NCBI GenBank assembly: GCA_000405805.1
Contig: ASPJ01000012.1
Coordinates: 1 to 33,092, forward strand
Direction of reading: 5' to 3'
Length of the DNA stretch: 33,092 nucleotides
Source of the DNA: Fidelibacterota bacterium SCGC AAA003-L08
GTDB taxonomy: Bacteria > Fidelibacterota > Marinisomatia > SCGC-AAA003-L08 > D37C17
Shown: piece by piece, positions 14,614 through 22,123 of the stretch
Layout of the letters: each line of letters begins with the position of its first letter
Position numbering within the stretch: position 1 is the stretch's first letter
The notes under the pieces: generated by a model
The model's input: the letters and a program-made list of their open reading frames with translations, nothing else
Database searches by the model: none
Told to the model about the DNA's origin: nothing
Program-made: the position numbers and the translations under genes

Positions 14614-15500
14614 TTAATTTTTTGTCGTTTTAATAAATAATCAAATAAAGCGATTTCAACAGGAGTATTTGTAGTTAATAGTGTATAGTCCACCTTATTT
14701 TTTTTGCAATTCAACTCCAATTTTTTGCAAAAATCTATCATTTTTTTATTATAATCATTTTGAATGTGCCAAGGGTCAGTTGTTATACTTTCTCCAGTTT
14801 CTAGATCAATAAATTCAGTTCTTTCATCAAAGCTAAGATTTAATTCTTTAGGATCTAAAACATGGAATACAATGACTTCATTCCCTTTATATCTATAGTG
14901 TTTAATACCAGAGACAATTGACTCTACATCATCAAAGAAGTCGGATATAAGAATTACTAACCCTCTTTTTTTTATAGATTCAGCACTGACATGCAATATA
15001 TCTCCTATTTTGGTGTCAGACCCAGGGGTGGTATTTTCCATGATTGAAAACAAGGATTTAATATGATTAGATTTTGATTTAGGTTCTATTAATGATCGTA
15101 TTTTAGAATCAAATAAAGTTAAACCAACTCCATCTTGCTGTTTTAGCATAAGGTATGCAAGAGATGCAGATAAAATTTTCGAATATTCTAGTTTTGATAT
15201 ATCATTAGAAGCATATGTCATAGATTTACTTTGGTCCAATATGATATGTGATAATAGATTAGTTTCTTCTTCATATTCTTTTACAAAATATTTATCTGTT
15301 TTCCCCCATATTTTCCAATCTATATTTCGTATTTCATCTCCTTTATTATATGATCGATGTTCTGAAAATTCAACAGAAAATCCATGGTAAGGACTTTTAT
15401 GCATACCAACAATTAATCCCTCAACTAATAATCGAGCTTTTAAGGATAAATTTGAAACTTTAGATATAATATCTGAAGATAAATATTGAGTAGATTTCAT
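14610..15500 (-). CDS. DUF58 (von Willebrand factor A-like) protein
   Basis: A 296-residue DUF58 protein. The defining region is KSPYHGFSVEFSEHRSYNKG followed by DEIRNIDWKIWGKTDKYFVK (about residues 36-75). A VWA-like metal site DQSKSM (Asp89-x-Ser91-x-Ser93) follows, with ISDFFDD near residue 180 as the next strand. It starts one base from the end of the MoxR ATPase gene, in the familiar MoxR-DUF58 order. Such pairs act as ATPase/VWA chaperone-like systems in metal insertion or envelope stress (as in Bacteroides aerotolerance operons), but their substrates are mostly unknown. No further VWA or Bat genes follow, because the operon meets the convergent TPR gene. Confidence 0.92.
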   Translation of the reverse strand: MKSTQYLSSDIISKVSNLSLKARLLVEGLIVGMHKSPYHGFSVEFSEHRSYNKGDEIRNIDWKIWGKTDKYFVKEYEEETNLLSHIILDQSKSMTYASNDISKLEYSKILSASLAYLMLKQQDGVGLTLFDSKIRSLIEPKSKSNHIKSLFSIMENTTPGSDTKIGDILHVSAESIKKRGLVILISDFFDDVESIVSGIKHYRYKGNEVIVFHVLDPKELNLSFDERTEFIDLETGESITTDPWHIQNDYNKKMIDFCKKLELNCKKNKVDYTLLTTNTPVEIALFDYLLKRQKIN

Positions 15501-16474
15501 TAGAGCAAATTAATTAATTCATCTAGAATAGAGTCTTTTGAAATTCCCTCAGTTTCAGCATTAAAGTTTGGAATGATTCTATGCCTTAGTACAGGCTTAA
15601 TCATTGCTTGGACATCTGCTATATCTGGAGTGGTTCGATTATCAAGGATTGCTTTAGCTTTAGCTCCTAGAATTAAATATGAACTTGCTCTAGGCCCTGC
15701 TCCCCAATCTATCATATTTTTAATTAATTTTTGACTAGTATAATCTGGTCTAGTTTCAGAGACGAAATTAACAGCATATTCAATTACATTATCTGCAACA
15801 GGTACTTCCTTAACTATATTTTGATATTGTATGAGAGATTTTTTGTTAATAGAAATTTTGATATCATCTGTATTTAAGTTAGTATTATTTTTAACAATTT
15901 GTACTTCTTCATCTTTAGAGGGGTAATCAATTAATAAATTAAACATAAAACGATCTAGCTGTGCTTCTGGTAGAGGATATGTCCCTTCCTGCTCAATAGG
16001 ATTTTGAGTTGCAAGAACAAAGAAGGGGGCTGATATGTCATAAGTCTTTCCTCCACTGGTAATTTTATATTCTTGCATTGCTTGGAGTAATGCAGACTGT
16101 GTTTTGGGGGGAGTTCGATTTATTTCATCAGCTAATATTATATTGGAAAATATTGGTCCTTTATAAAAAGTAAAATTTCTCTTTCCAGATGACGGGTCTT
16201 CTTCAATAATTTCTGTTCCTGTAATATCTGAAGGCATTAAATCAGGAGTAAATTGGATTCTATTAAAGTCTAAATCTAAAGTTTCTGAAAGTGTTTTAAT
16301 TAATAATGTTTTAGCTAGCCCAGGGACTCCTTCAATTAAGATATGACCAGAACAAAGTAATCCGGTAAATAAATAGTCGATTATATTATTCTGCCCTATA
16401 ATTTTTTTAGATATTTCTAAATTCAGAGTCTTTTTATCATTGACTAATTGTTCTATAATCTCTATATTTTTCAT
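15500..16474 (-). CDS. MoxR-family AAA+ ATPase
   Basis: A 324-residue AAA+ ATPase of the MoxR group. Walker A is EGVPGLAKT (about residues 48-56). Walker B and its extension read IILADEINRTPPKTQSALLQ, and sensor 1 is FVLATQNPIEQEGTYPLPEA. The arginine-finger region follows in QLDRFMFNL. The C-terminal lid contains DWGAGPRASSYLILGAKAKA, characteristic of MoxR proteins. It drives conformational remodelling of client proteins together with VWA partners, here the DUF58 protein immediately downstream. It is transcribed divergently from rlmN across a 94-base gap. Confidence 0.96.
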   Translation of the reverse strand: MKNIEIIEQLVNDKKTLNLEISKKIIGQNNIIDYLFTGLLCSGHILIEGVPGLAKTLLIKTLSETLDLDFNRIQFTPDLMPSDITGTEIIEEDPSSGKRNFTFYKGPIFSNIILADEINRTPPKTQSALLQAMQEYKITSGGKTYDISAPFFVLATQNPIEQEGTYPLPEAQLDRFMFNLLIDYPSKDEEVQIVKNNTNLNTDDIKISINKKSLIQYQNIVKEVPVADNVIEYAVNFVSETRPDYTSQKLIKNMIDWGAGPRASSYLILGAKAKAILDNRTTPDIADVQAMIKPVLRHRIIPNFNAETEGISKDSILDELINLL

Positions 16475-16541
16475 AATTTACTTTTCCATTAAATTTTTTA
16501 TATTATTGTAAATAAAAAACGAAAGTAAATTTAGCCATAAA

Positions 16542-16556
16542 TAAACATTATGTTTA
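16542..16556. promoter_or_regulatory. 7-1-7 AT-rich palindrome upstream of rlmN
   Basis: TAAACAT T ATGTTTA is a perfect inverted repeat in the moxR-rlmN divergent gap, 12 bases before the rlmN ATG. It could be an operator, but AT-rich palindromes arise easily in this base composition. Confidence 0.2.
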
Positions 16557-16568
16557 CTATAAATAAAT

Positions 16569-17612
16569 ATGTCTAATAGCAATAAAATATTTTTAAAAGG
16601 GATGGATCTCCCAGAGCTTGAAGTTTGGTGCAAGCTGAATAATTTCTTACCATTTAGAGCAAAACAACTATATGAATGGTTGTATTGTCATGGGTCTGAA
16701 GATGTTAGTGTTATGACCAATATACCCAATAATTGTATTGAAATAATTCAAGAACAATGTATTTTATCTACATTAGAGTTGATTTCTAAAACAGTTGCCC
16801 AAAATAAAAAAACAATTAAATTTTTATTCAAAACAATTAATGGTAATTTTATTGAGTCAGTGAGCATGGTAGATGAAGCTGATAGACATACTGTTTGTAT
16901 ATCATCACAATCTGGATGCAATTTGGGCTGTGATTTCTGTGCAACTGCCAAGATGGGGTTACTACAAAACTTATCTACTGGTGAAATTTTAGATCAATTA
17001 ATTATTATAAGAAGGTTATCCGGGTTAGCAATTAATAATGTTGTTTATATGGGTATGGGCGAACCTTTTTTAAATTATGATAATGTTATTAAATCGGCAA
17101 ACATATTAAACAATAAAAAAGGGTTTAATATTAGTGCACAAAAGATAACTATTTCAACAGTAGGCATTGTGCCTAAAATAAAACGTTTCATTGAAGAAAA
17201 AAATAAATTTGGATTAGCAATATCATTAAATGCTTCAAATGATTTAACAAGAAATAATATAATGCCCATTAATAAAAAATGGCCAATTGCTGATTTAATT
17301 AATATGAATAAAATGTATGTCAAAAACAATAAAAGAGGAAAGATAACCTTTGAATATGTTATTATGGATGGAATTAACAGTTCAGTGTCGGATGCGACAG
17401 AACTATCTAGAATTTTAAATTCTGCTAAATGCAAAGTAAATATTATCCCATATAATGAGACTGATGGGAAATATAAGAGACCCTCTGATACTACTATTAA
17501 GGAATTTATAGATACATTATATTTATATAATAAAAATTTTCAGATATTAGTTCGCTGGAGTAATGGACTTGACATAGATGCAGGCTGTGGGCAGCTTGCA
17601 GTAGTACAATAA
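16569..17612 (+). CDS. rlmN: Dual-specificity RNA (adenine-C2) methyltransferase RlmN
   Basis: A 347-residue radical-SAM enzyme that methylates C2 of A2503 in 23S rRNA (and A37 in some tRNAs). The radical-SAM cluster motif is CNLGCDFC (Cys117, Cys121, Cys124), with family context CISSQSGC before it and ATAKMGLLQNLSTGEIL after it. GMGEPFLNYDNV is the SAM-binding GEP region. The C-terminal methyl-carrier cysteine is Cys340 in the DIDAGCGQLA motif, matching RlmN and also the related Cfr. Length and motifs favour RlmN. ATG 16569 has no obvious Shine-Dalgarno. A Bax-inhibitor-1 family gene follows 20 bases later. Confidence 0.95.
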   Translation: MSNSNKIFLKGMDLPELEVWCKLNNFLPFRAKQLYEWLYCHGSEDVSVMTNIPNNCIEIIQEQCILSTLELISKTVAQNKKTIKFLFKTINGNFIESVSMVDEADRHTVCISSQSGCNLGCDFCATAKMGLLQNLSTGEILDQLIIIRRLSGLAINNVVYMGMGEPFLNYDNVIKSANILNNKKGFNISAQKITISTVGIVPKIKRFIEEKNKFGLAISLNASNDLTRNNIMPINKKWPIADLINMNKMYVKNNKRGKITFEYVIMDGINSSVSDATELSRILNSAKCKVNIIPYNETDGKYKRPSDTTIKEFIDTLYLYNKNFQILVRWSNGLDIDAGCGQLAVVQ

Positions 17613-17632
17613 TAATTTAAAGGAGATTTAAA

Positions 17633-18397
17633 ATGATTTCATTTAGAAGCGGTAATCCCGCATTAGGATCAAAAACATTTCAAATGAATCAAGACACAGC
17701 TAAAGGTGTTATGACTTTGCAAGGCACAGTGAATAAAACAACAATCAGTCTCTTTATATTGTTAGTGACAGCTTTTTATAGTTATACAAATACTATAAAT
17801 AGTTTAACTACACTAGGGGTAGCCAATAAAGGCTATATGCTAGGAGGGTTTATTGGAGGGTTTATTGTAGCTCTTGCAACTATATTTAAGAAAGAATGGT
17901 CACCATATACAGTCCCGCTTTATGCAGCATTAGAAGGATTAGCGCTTGGAGGTGTATCAGCAGTATTTAATGAACGGTATTATGATGGAATCGCAGGACA
18001 GGCAATTCTATTGACAGTAGGTATCTTTGTAGCGCTTTTATTTGCTTATAAAAGTCGCATAATTCAACCTAATGAAAACTTTAAATTAGGAATTTTTGCG
18101 GCAACTGCCGGAATAGGCATCGCATATTTAATTAATTTTATAATGAGTTTTTGGGGTTCAGGGTTATCAGTAATGAATATTGATAATGCGTCTCCTATGA
18201 GCATTGGATTTAGTGTAGTAGTTATTATAATTGCTTCTTTGAACTTAGTCCTTGATTTTGATTTTATTGAGCAGGGATCAGAAGCTGGAATCCCTAAATA
18301 TATGGAGTGGTATGGAGCATTTGGTTTATTAGTTACACTCATATGGTTATACCTCGAAATCCTTCGATTACTTGCAAAATTACAATCCAGACGTTAA
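17633..18397 (+). CDS. Bax inhibitor-1/YccA-family membrane protein
   Basis: A 254-residue protein with about seven transmembrane helices. It belongs to the bacterial BI-1 subgroup with the N-terminal pattern SGNPALGSKTF and MTLQGTVNKTTISLFILL. Other family-like stretches are PLYAALEGLALGGVSAVFNE, GIAGQAILLTVGIFVALLFA and LVLDFDFIEQGSEAGIPKYM. The last holds the acidic residues linked to pH-sensitive ion leak in characterised bacterial members. A good ribosome binding site (aaaggagat) precedes ATG. It lies 20 bases after rlmN and may share its transcript. The physiological role of this subgroup is not known. Confidence 0.94.
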   Translation: MISFRSGNPALGSKTFQMNQDTAKGVMTLQGTVNKTTISLFILLVTAFYSYTNTINSLTTLGVANKGYMLGGFIGGFIVALATIFKKEWSPYTVPLYAALEGLALGGVSAVFNERYYDGIAGQAILLTVGIFVALLFAYKSRIIQPNENFKLGIFAATAGIGIAYLINFIMSFWGSGLSVMNIDNASPMSIGFSVVVIIIASLNLVLDFDFIEQGSEAGIPKYMEWYGAFGLLVTLIWLYLEILRLLAKLQSRR

Positions 18398-18618
18398 AGT
18401 ACTACTTTAAATAATACTTGCCTTAGATTACTTTTATGTTATAGATTGTAGGCTGTAAGGCGAAATCAAAGGAAACTTTTAGGTTTTTTGGTATTTTTCT
18501 TACAGTTTTTTTTAATATTACAGTTTTTACTTAAAGTTTATAAAAATTGTTCTTAGGGCATGCAATCGCTATAGGAACAGTCAATCGTAAATAAAAACAA
18601 CAAAAGGAGAAAACAACT
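18398..18618. promoter_or_regulatory. Gene-free leader region with two 11-bp direct repeats
   Basis: This 221-base region is the longest gene-free stretch. It contains two copies of TTACAGTTTTT at 18500-18510 and 18518-18528, offset by 18 bases. A TATAAA hexamer follows about ten bases after the second copy, and a strong ribosome binding site (aaaggag) precedes ATG 18619. It probably contains the promoter of the small membrane protein pair. The repeats could bind a regulator. Confidence 0.35.
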
Positions 18619-18828
18619 ATGAAGAATGTTGCAGCTAATATTAATGGCGTTGCAGGTGCTATAGTTGGAGTCATCAAAGGTCTTGTCGTTGCGTTCGTAT
18701 TTGCTAATATCTTATTTGATACTGGTTATGATCCAATTGCCGGTATTGGAAATTTAGTAGATTCGTTCTTTAGTGGTGGACTGGCAGGGTTGCTTGCTCT
18801 GATGGTATTCGCTTCATTTATGGACTAA
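18619..18828 (+). CDS. Small membrane protein A of a tandem paralogous pair
   Basis: A 69-residue protein with two predicted transmembrane helices (about residues 9-31 and 52-68). A glycine-containing connector reads GIGNLVDSFFSGGLAGLLAL. It shares with its neighbour an MKN start, an ING turn, an ILF segment after helix 1, a GNL motif and GLAGL in helix 2, so the two are clearly paralogues. A strong ribosome binding site (aaaggag) suggests abundant expression. I recognise no family. The Gly/Ala-rich helices suggest close packing and oligomer formation, but pore or scaffold function is only a guess. Confidence 0.7.
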   Translation: MKNVAANINGVAGAIVGVIKGLVVAFVFANILFDTGYDPIAGIGNLVDSFFSGGLAGLLALMVFASFMD

Positions 18829-18842
18829 TATCTATTGAGTAT

Positions 18843-18872
18843 TTGAGCAGCAGATGTATGTCTGCTGCTCAA
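18843..18872. other. Perfect 12-bp inverted repeat hairpin between the paired small genes
   Basis: TTGAGCAGCAGA and TCTGCTGCTCAA flank a 6-base loop TGTATG. The stem is GC-richer than its surroundings, but no T tract follows (aatatata). It is therefore less likely to be a classical terminator than an RNA-processing or stability element, an attenuator, or a bound operator that sets the ratio of the two proteins. Confidence 0.6.
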
Positions 18873-18901
18873 TATATACAATAGTATAAAACGGAGTATA
18901 C

Positions 18902-19120
18902 ATGAAAAATGCAATAACAACTATTAATGGCTGGATTGGTGTCTTTACAGGCTTATTACAGCAGTTAATTGTACTAGGCATAGTCGTCGGCATATTATTT
19001 GAAGACTACTTTGGTACAATTGAAGGCGTAGGTAATCTTATGGGCCAATTTGGAGAACGTGGTTTAGCTGGTCTTGTAGCACTTGTTATTGTCGCTACAT
19101 GGTCCGGGTATAAGAAATAA
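18902..19120 (+). CDS. Small membrane protein B of a tandem paralogous pair
   Basis: A 72-residue protein with two predicted transmembrane helices (about residues 10-33 and 53-69) and a basic end (SGYKK). It aligns over its whole length with the protein 73 bases upstream: MKN, ING, a long hydrophobic helix, ILF plus acidic residues, GVGNL, GLAGLVAL. The connector here is charged (GQFGERG), whereas in the partner it is FFSGG, so the two may form a heteromer. A weak ribosome binding site (acggag) precedes ATG. The unit ends in a strong terminator. The function is unknown. Confidence 0.7.
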   Translation: MKNAITTINGWIGVFTGLLQQLIVLGIVVGILFEDYFGTIEGVGNLMGQFGERGLAGLVALVIVATWSGYKK

Positions 19121-19142
19121 CTATACCTGATATCGTCGGTTT

Positions 19143-19176
19143 AAAAAGGGGATTTTTATTTTAATCCCCTTTTTTT
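19143..19176. terminator. Bidirectional rho-independent terminator
   Basis: A 12-bp stem (AAAAAGGGGATT with AATCCCCTTTTT) has an A tract on its left and a T tract on its right. It can therefore terminate both the small membrane protein operon on the plus strand and the ten-gene minus-strand run ending at 19183. Confidence 0.9.
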
Positions 19177-19182
19177 ATTATA

Positions 19183-19881
19183 TTAATTAATATAATTAAT
19201 ATTTTTTGCATACATTTTTATTAATCCAGATTGGAATATACATTCTACGATTTCATTATTATTATAATTAATGGTTATATATTTTTCGGATTCTTTTTTA
19301 AATAATGCCCAGGTAAATATGTCAGTATATTTAATAAGGGGATGATCTCCGGCATTATAATTTTCTTCCAGGTAAAGCTTATATGTTATAGTATTTTTTT
19401 CATCAGATATATCTACTGGTATTATTGTTCCCTTGTATTTCAATCCTTCTCTTTCAATATTAAATTTTTCTAATTCTTGTAATTTATTTCTAGATATAAA
19501 ACATAATAATGAAAAAATATTAAATGTATCTTGAGGAATTTCTATTGAAGAATTATTATAGATAACTTTATTAGCTATTATGGATGTTTGAATATTATTT
19601 ATAACATTAGGCTGATAGGTGTATTTCTTAAAGGAGAATATATTTTTCATATTATTTGATGTAATAGTATTATAATTATTATCAATATTAAAAATATATT
19701 TTGTCAAGTTAATTGCATTCGTAGAAAATGTAATTGATGTTGCTGGCTGATTATTAAATACAATAGATTCTGTTGTCAATATTACTTTAGCTGCAGGGAT
19801 ACCTAAAAATTGTATTTCAAAATTTTGAATTGTTATTGAATAAGCTAACGATAAAAATAGTAGTAATCTAATGAATATCAT
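19183..19881 (-). CDS. Exported DUF3108-like protein
   Basis: 232 residues from ATG 19881; an upstream in-frame start would add seven residues within the glycosyltransferase gene. The signal peptide is MIFIRLLLFLSLAYS. The mature protein is beta-rich. Its opening (FEIQFLGIPAAKVILTTES) and the later KLYLEENYNAGDHPLIKYTD resemble DUF3108 periplasmic proteins, which have repeated strands and no obvious catalytic residues. The identification is tentative. It overlaps the end of the preceding glycosyltransferase gene by 14 bases and is the last gene before the bidirectional terminator. It may bind the lipid or glycan made by the two glycosyltransferases. That link is inferred from position only. 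Confidence 0.55.
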   Translation of the reverse strand: MIFIRLLLFLSLAYSITIQNFEIQFLGIPAAKVILTTESIVFNNQPATSITFSTNAINLTKYIFNIDNNYNTITSNNMKNIFSFKKYTYQPNVINNIQTSIIANKVIYNNSSIEIPQDTFNIFSLLCFISRNKLQELEKFNIEREGLKYKGTIIPVDISDEKNTITYKLYLEENYNAGDHPLIKYTDIFTWALFKKESEKYITINYNNNEIVECIFQSGLIKMYAKNINYIN

Positions 19882-20989
19882 TGCTTTTCCATTTGAAGCC
19901 AATAAATGGGGATAATATGCCTAGTGATGTTATATATATTGGATGGATAATAGATAATACAATAAATGCTTTAATATTTATTTTTTCTGATATTTTCCCA
20001 ATAAAACTACTACATAGCCAATAATCAGCAACTATTTTGATTAATATTGGGGCTAAATATATTATTGCTATTTTTTCTACAAACATAATGAAGCCAACTA
20101 GTGAAATAAGATTGATAATATATAAAAATGGCAATAATATTTTAAATTCCTTGGTTGTATTTAATTTATAATATTCAAATGCTTTTGATCCATATCTAAT
20201 ACGTTGATTTAAAAATTCATCCATTGATTTTGGAGGAGGAGATGGAACTATTGCTTCAGCATTAAAATTAAATGCTATTTTCCCATTAGACATCGTTGCA
20301 AATTTTTGTAATAATAAATCATCATCTCCTGATATATAGTGTTCTATATTTTCATAACCATTGATATCTTTAAATTTTTTTTTCAAGAATCCCATATTCC
20401 TTCCTGTACATGAAAATGATAAATTATGACTCATCCCCCCAGCAGACAGGGCATCTTGTGCTAAACTATCTAATTTATAAAATTCAGATAATTTATTGTG
20501 ATTACTCATTAATGGAGAGGGTGCAGATATAAATACTACATTAGGATTATCAAATTGTTGGGCCATTGATTCAATCCATCCAGATCCGGGGATACAATCT
20601 GCATCAGTTTGAATGATAATATTATATTGAGATTTATTAATACACTGATGTAGGGCCCACTTTTTATTTCCCCATCCAATAGCAGTTTCCGTAATATCAA
20701 TTAAATCAATATAATTATATTTTTTTATATAATCAGTAATGATTTGTTTGGTTAAATCATTAGATCGATCATTTGCAATAATAATTTCATATTCCCCTAG
20801 ATAGGTTTGATTTATTAAAGAGCCTAATAATATTTTGATATTTTTTTCTTCATTATGAGCAGATATAATAACGGATACCCCCGGTAGAAATCCTAAAGTT
20901 TTAGTTGTAGAATAGTTGAGTATACCAGAAGCTAGCCATAGAAGTATCATTAGATAGAATATAGTCATTATTATTCCTATATATATCAT
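19868..20989 (-). CDS. Membrane GT2 glycosyltransferase (second of a tandem pair)
   Basis: A 373-residue protein from ATG 20989, chosen because it overlaps the upstream stop as ATGA. One N-terminal transmembrane helix precedes a GT-A domain with VSVIISAHNEEKNIKILLGS, IIANDRSNDLT, DxD as TDADCIPGS, acceptor motif SGDDDLLLQKF and a QxxRY motif (NQRIRYGSK). About three C-terminal membrane helices follow. This layout matches processive or lipid-directed GT2 enzymes of the ceramide glucosyltransferase/HpnI type. It resembles the adjacent glycosyltransferase in every segment and in the end (FKWKSNDIH compared with IRWKGESIK), which suggests an old duplication. The acceptor is unknown. Confidence 0.88.
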   Translation of the reverse strand: MIYIGIIMTIFYLMILLWLASGILNYSTTKTLGFLPGVSVIISAHNEEKNIKILLGSLINQTYLGEYEIIIANDRSNDLTKQIITDYIKKYNYIDLIDITETAIGWGNKKWALHQCINKSQYNIIIQTDADCIPGSGWIESMAQQFDNPNVVFISAPSPLMSNHNKLSEFYKLDSLAQDALSAGGMSHNLSFSCTGRNMGFLKKKFKDINGYENIEHYISGDDDLLLQKFATMSNGKIAFNFNAEAIVPSPPPKSMDEFLNQRIRYGSKAFEYYKLNTTKEFKILLPFLYIINLISLVGFIMFVEKIAIIYLAPILIKIVADYWLCSSFIGKISEKINIKAFIVLSIIHPIYITSLGILSPFIGFKWKSNDIH

Positions 20990-22098
20990 TTGATAGATTC
21001 TCCCTTCCATCTTATATGAAAGAAACTAGCAAAACCCATAGTGATTGTATATATAGGAACAATTAAACTCCAACATATAAAATCTATATAGTTTTTATTT
21101 TGATGCTGTAATTTTTTTGTTCCAGATGTATACATTATCATTTCAAATAATATTTTCAAGGATAATATTAGTAATCCAATTTTAAAATATGATGTAAAAC
21201 CCAATGTGATAATTAATACATTTATGCTAAAAGTTGCAAGTGCTGCTAAATAAAAATACAAATTAAACTTCCACATAACATTTGCATCCCCAGACCATCG
21301 AGCACGTTGTAATAATAAGTTGCTCCAATTAATTTCAGTTCGTGATATTACATACGAGTAAGGATTATTATTAAATATAATTTTTGCACCATGTTTCAGG
21401 GCTAATTGTAAAAATAAAGTATCATCTCCTTGTAAATATTGAGATAAAGGCTCAAAGCCTCCAATATTATTATATAATTTTTTTGTATAGGCTTGGTTCT
21501 GCCCACTACATGCCCAGGGAGCATTAATCACAGTTGATCCGTAAGATGCAAAAAGTAACATTTTCAAATCAATACATTGAAATTTATTTAATAGTGAATG
21601 ATTGTTATCAATATAAGTATAACCAATAATATAATCAATATTTTGGGCAAAGTATTTAGCCATCGATTCCACCCATTTAGATTGTATTATACAATCAATA
21701 TCAGTAAATAGCAAGTATTCATATTGAGCAATTTGAATTCCAGCGTCAAGAGCCCTTTTTTTATGATTTAAAGAATTTAATCCATCTTTTGATTGAACAT
21801 ACTTAAAGCGAGTATCTTTTTCTGAATAATTATTAATAATTTTTTTAGTATCATCAGTAGAATTATCATCAACAATGAGAAATTCCATATTACCAGAATA
21901 TTCTTGTTTTAATAAATTATCAAACATCCTTGCTGCATTATCTGAACCATTTTTAACAGGTATTATAATAGAGATTGATATTTCTTCATTATTTATTAAT
22001 AGCTCATAAGGCTTATTGATCCCTATAATAAAACGTAAAATATTAAATAAATAGATTGTTACAGATATTATAATAATATATAATAGAATAGGTTCCAT
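20986..22098 (-). CDS. Membrane GT2 glycosyltransferase (first of a tandem pair)
   Basis: A 370-residue GT2 enzyme. It has an N-terminal transmembrane helix (about residues 3-27) and a GT-A core with SISIIIPVKNGSDNAARMFD and FLIVDDNSTDDTKK. The DxD is FTDIDCIIQSKW, and the acceptor region is YLQGDDTLFLQLALKHG. The QxxRW motif is LLQRARWSGD, typical of processive or membrane-acceptor GT2 proteins. Three to four C-terminal membrane helices follow. It lies 25 bases after the cystathionine beta-synthase-like gene and overlaps the second glycosyltransferase by four bases. The pair probably adds two sugars in sequence to a lipid; which lipid is not evident. Confidence 0.9.
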   Translation of the reverse strand: MEPILLYIIIISVTIYLFNILRFIIGINKPYELLINNEEISISIIIPVKNGSDNAARMFDNLLKQEYSGNMEFLIVDDNSTDDTKKIINNYSEKDTRFKYVQSKDGLNSLNHKKRALDAGIQIAQYEYLLFTDIDCIIQSKWVESMAKYFAQNIDYIIGYTYIDNNHSLLNKFQCIDLKMLLFASYGSTVINAPWACSGQNQAYTKKLYNNIGGFEPLSQYLQGDDTLFLQLALKHGAKIIFNNNPYSYVISRTEINWSNLLLQRARWSGDANVMWKFNLYFYLAALATFSINVLIITLGFTSYFKIGLLILSLKILFEMIMYTSGTKKLQHQNKNYIDFICWSLIVPIYTITMGFASFFHIRWKGESIK

Positions 22099-22123
22099 AA
22101 TAGTTGCATTATAAAATTAAATT

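Noticed and set aside
14590..14640. AT-only inverted repeat (AATTAATT) at the convergent TPR/DUF58 ends as a terminator
   Set aside because: It has no G or C in the stem and overlaps both coding ends; such repeats are expected by chance in this composition.
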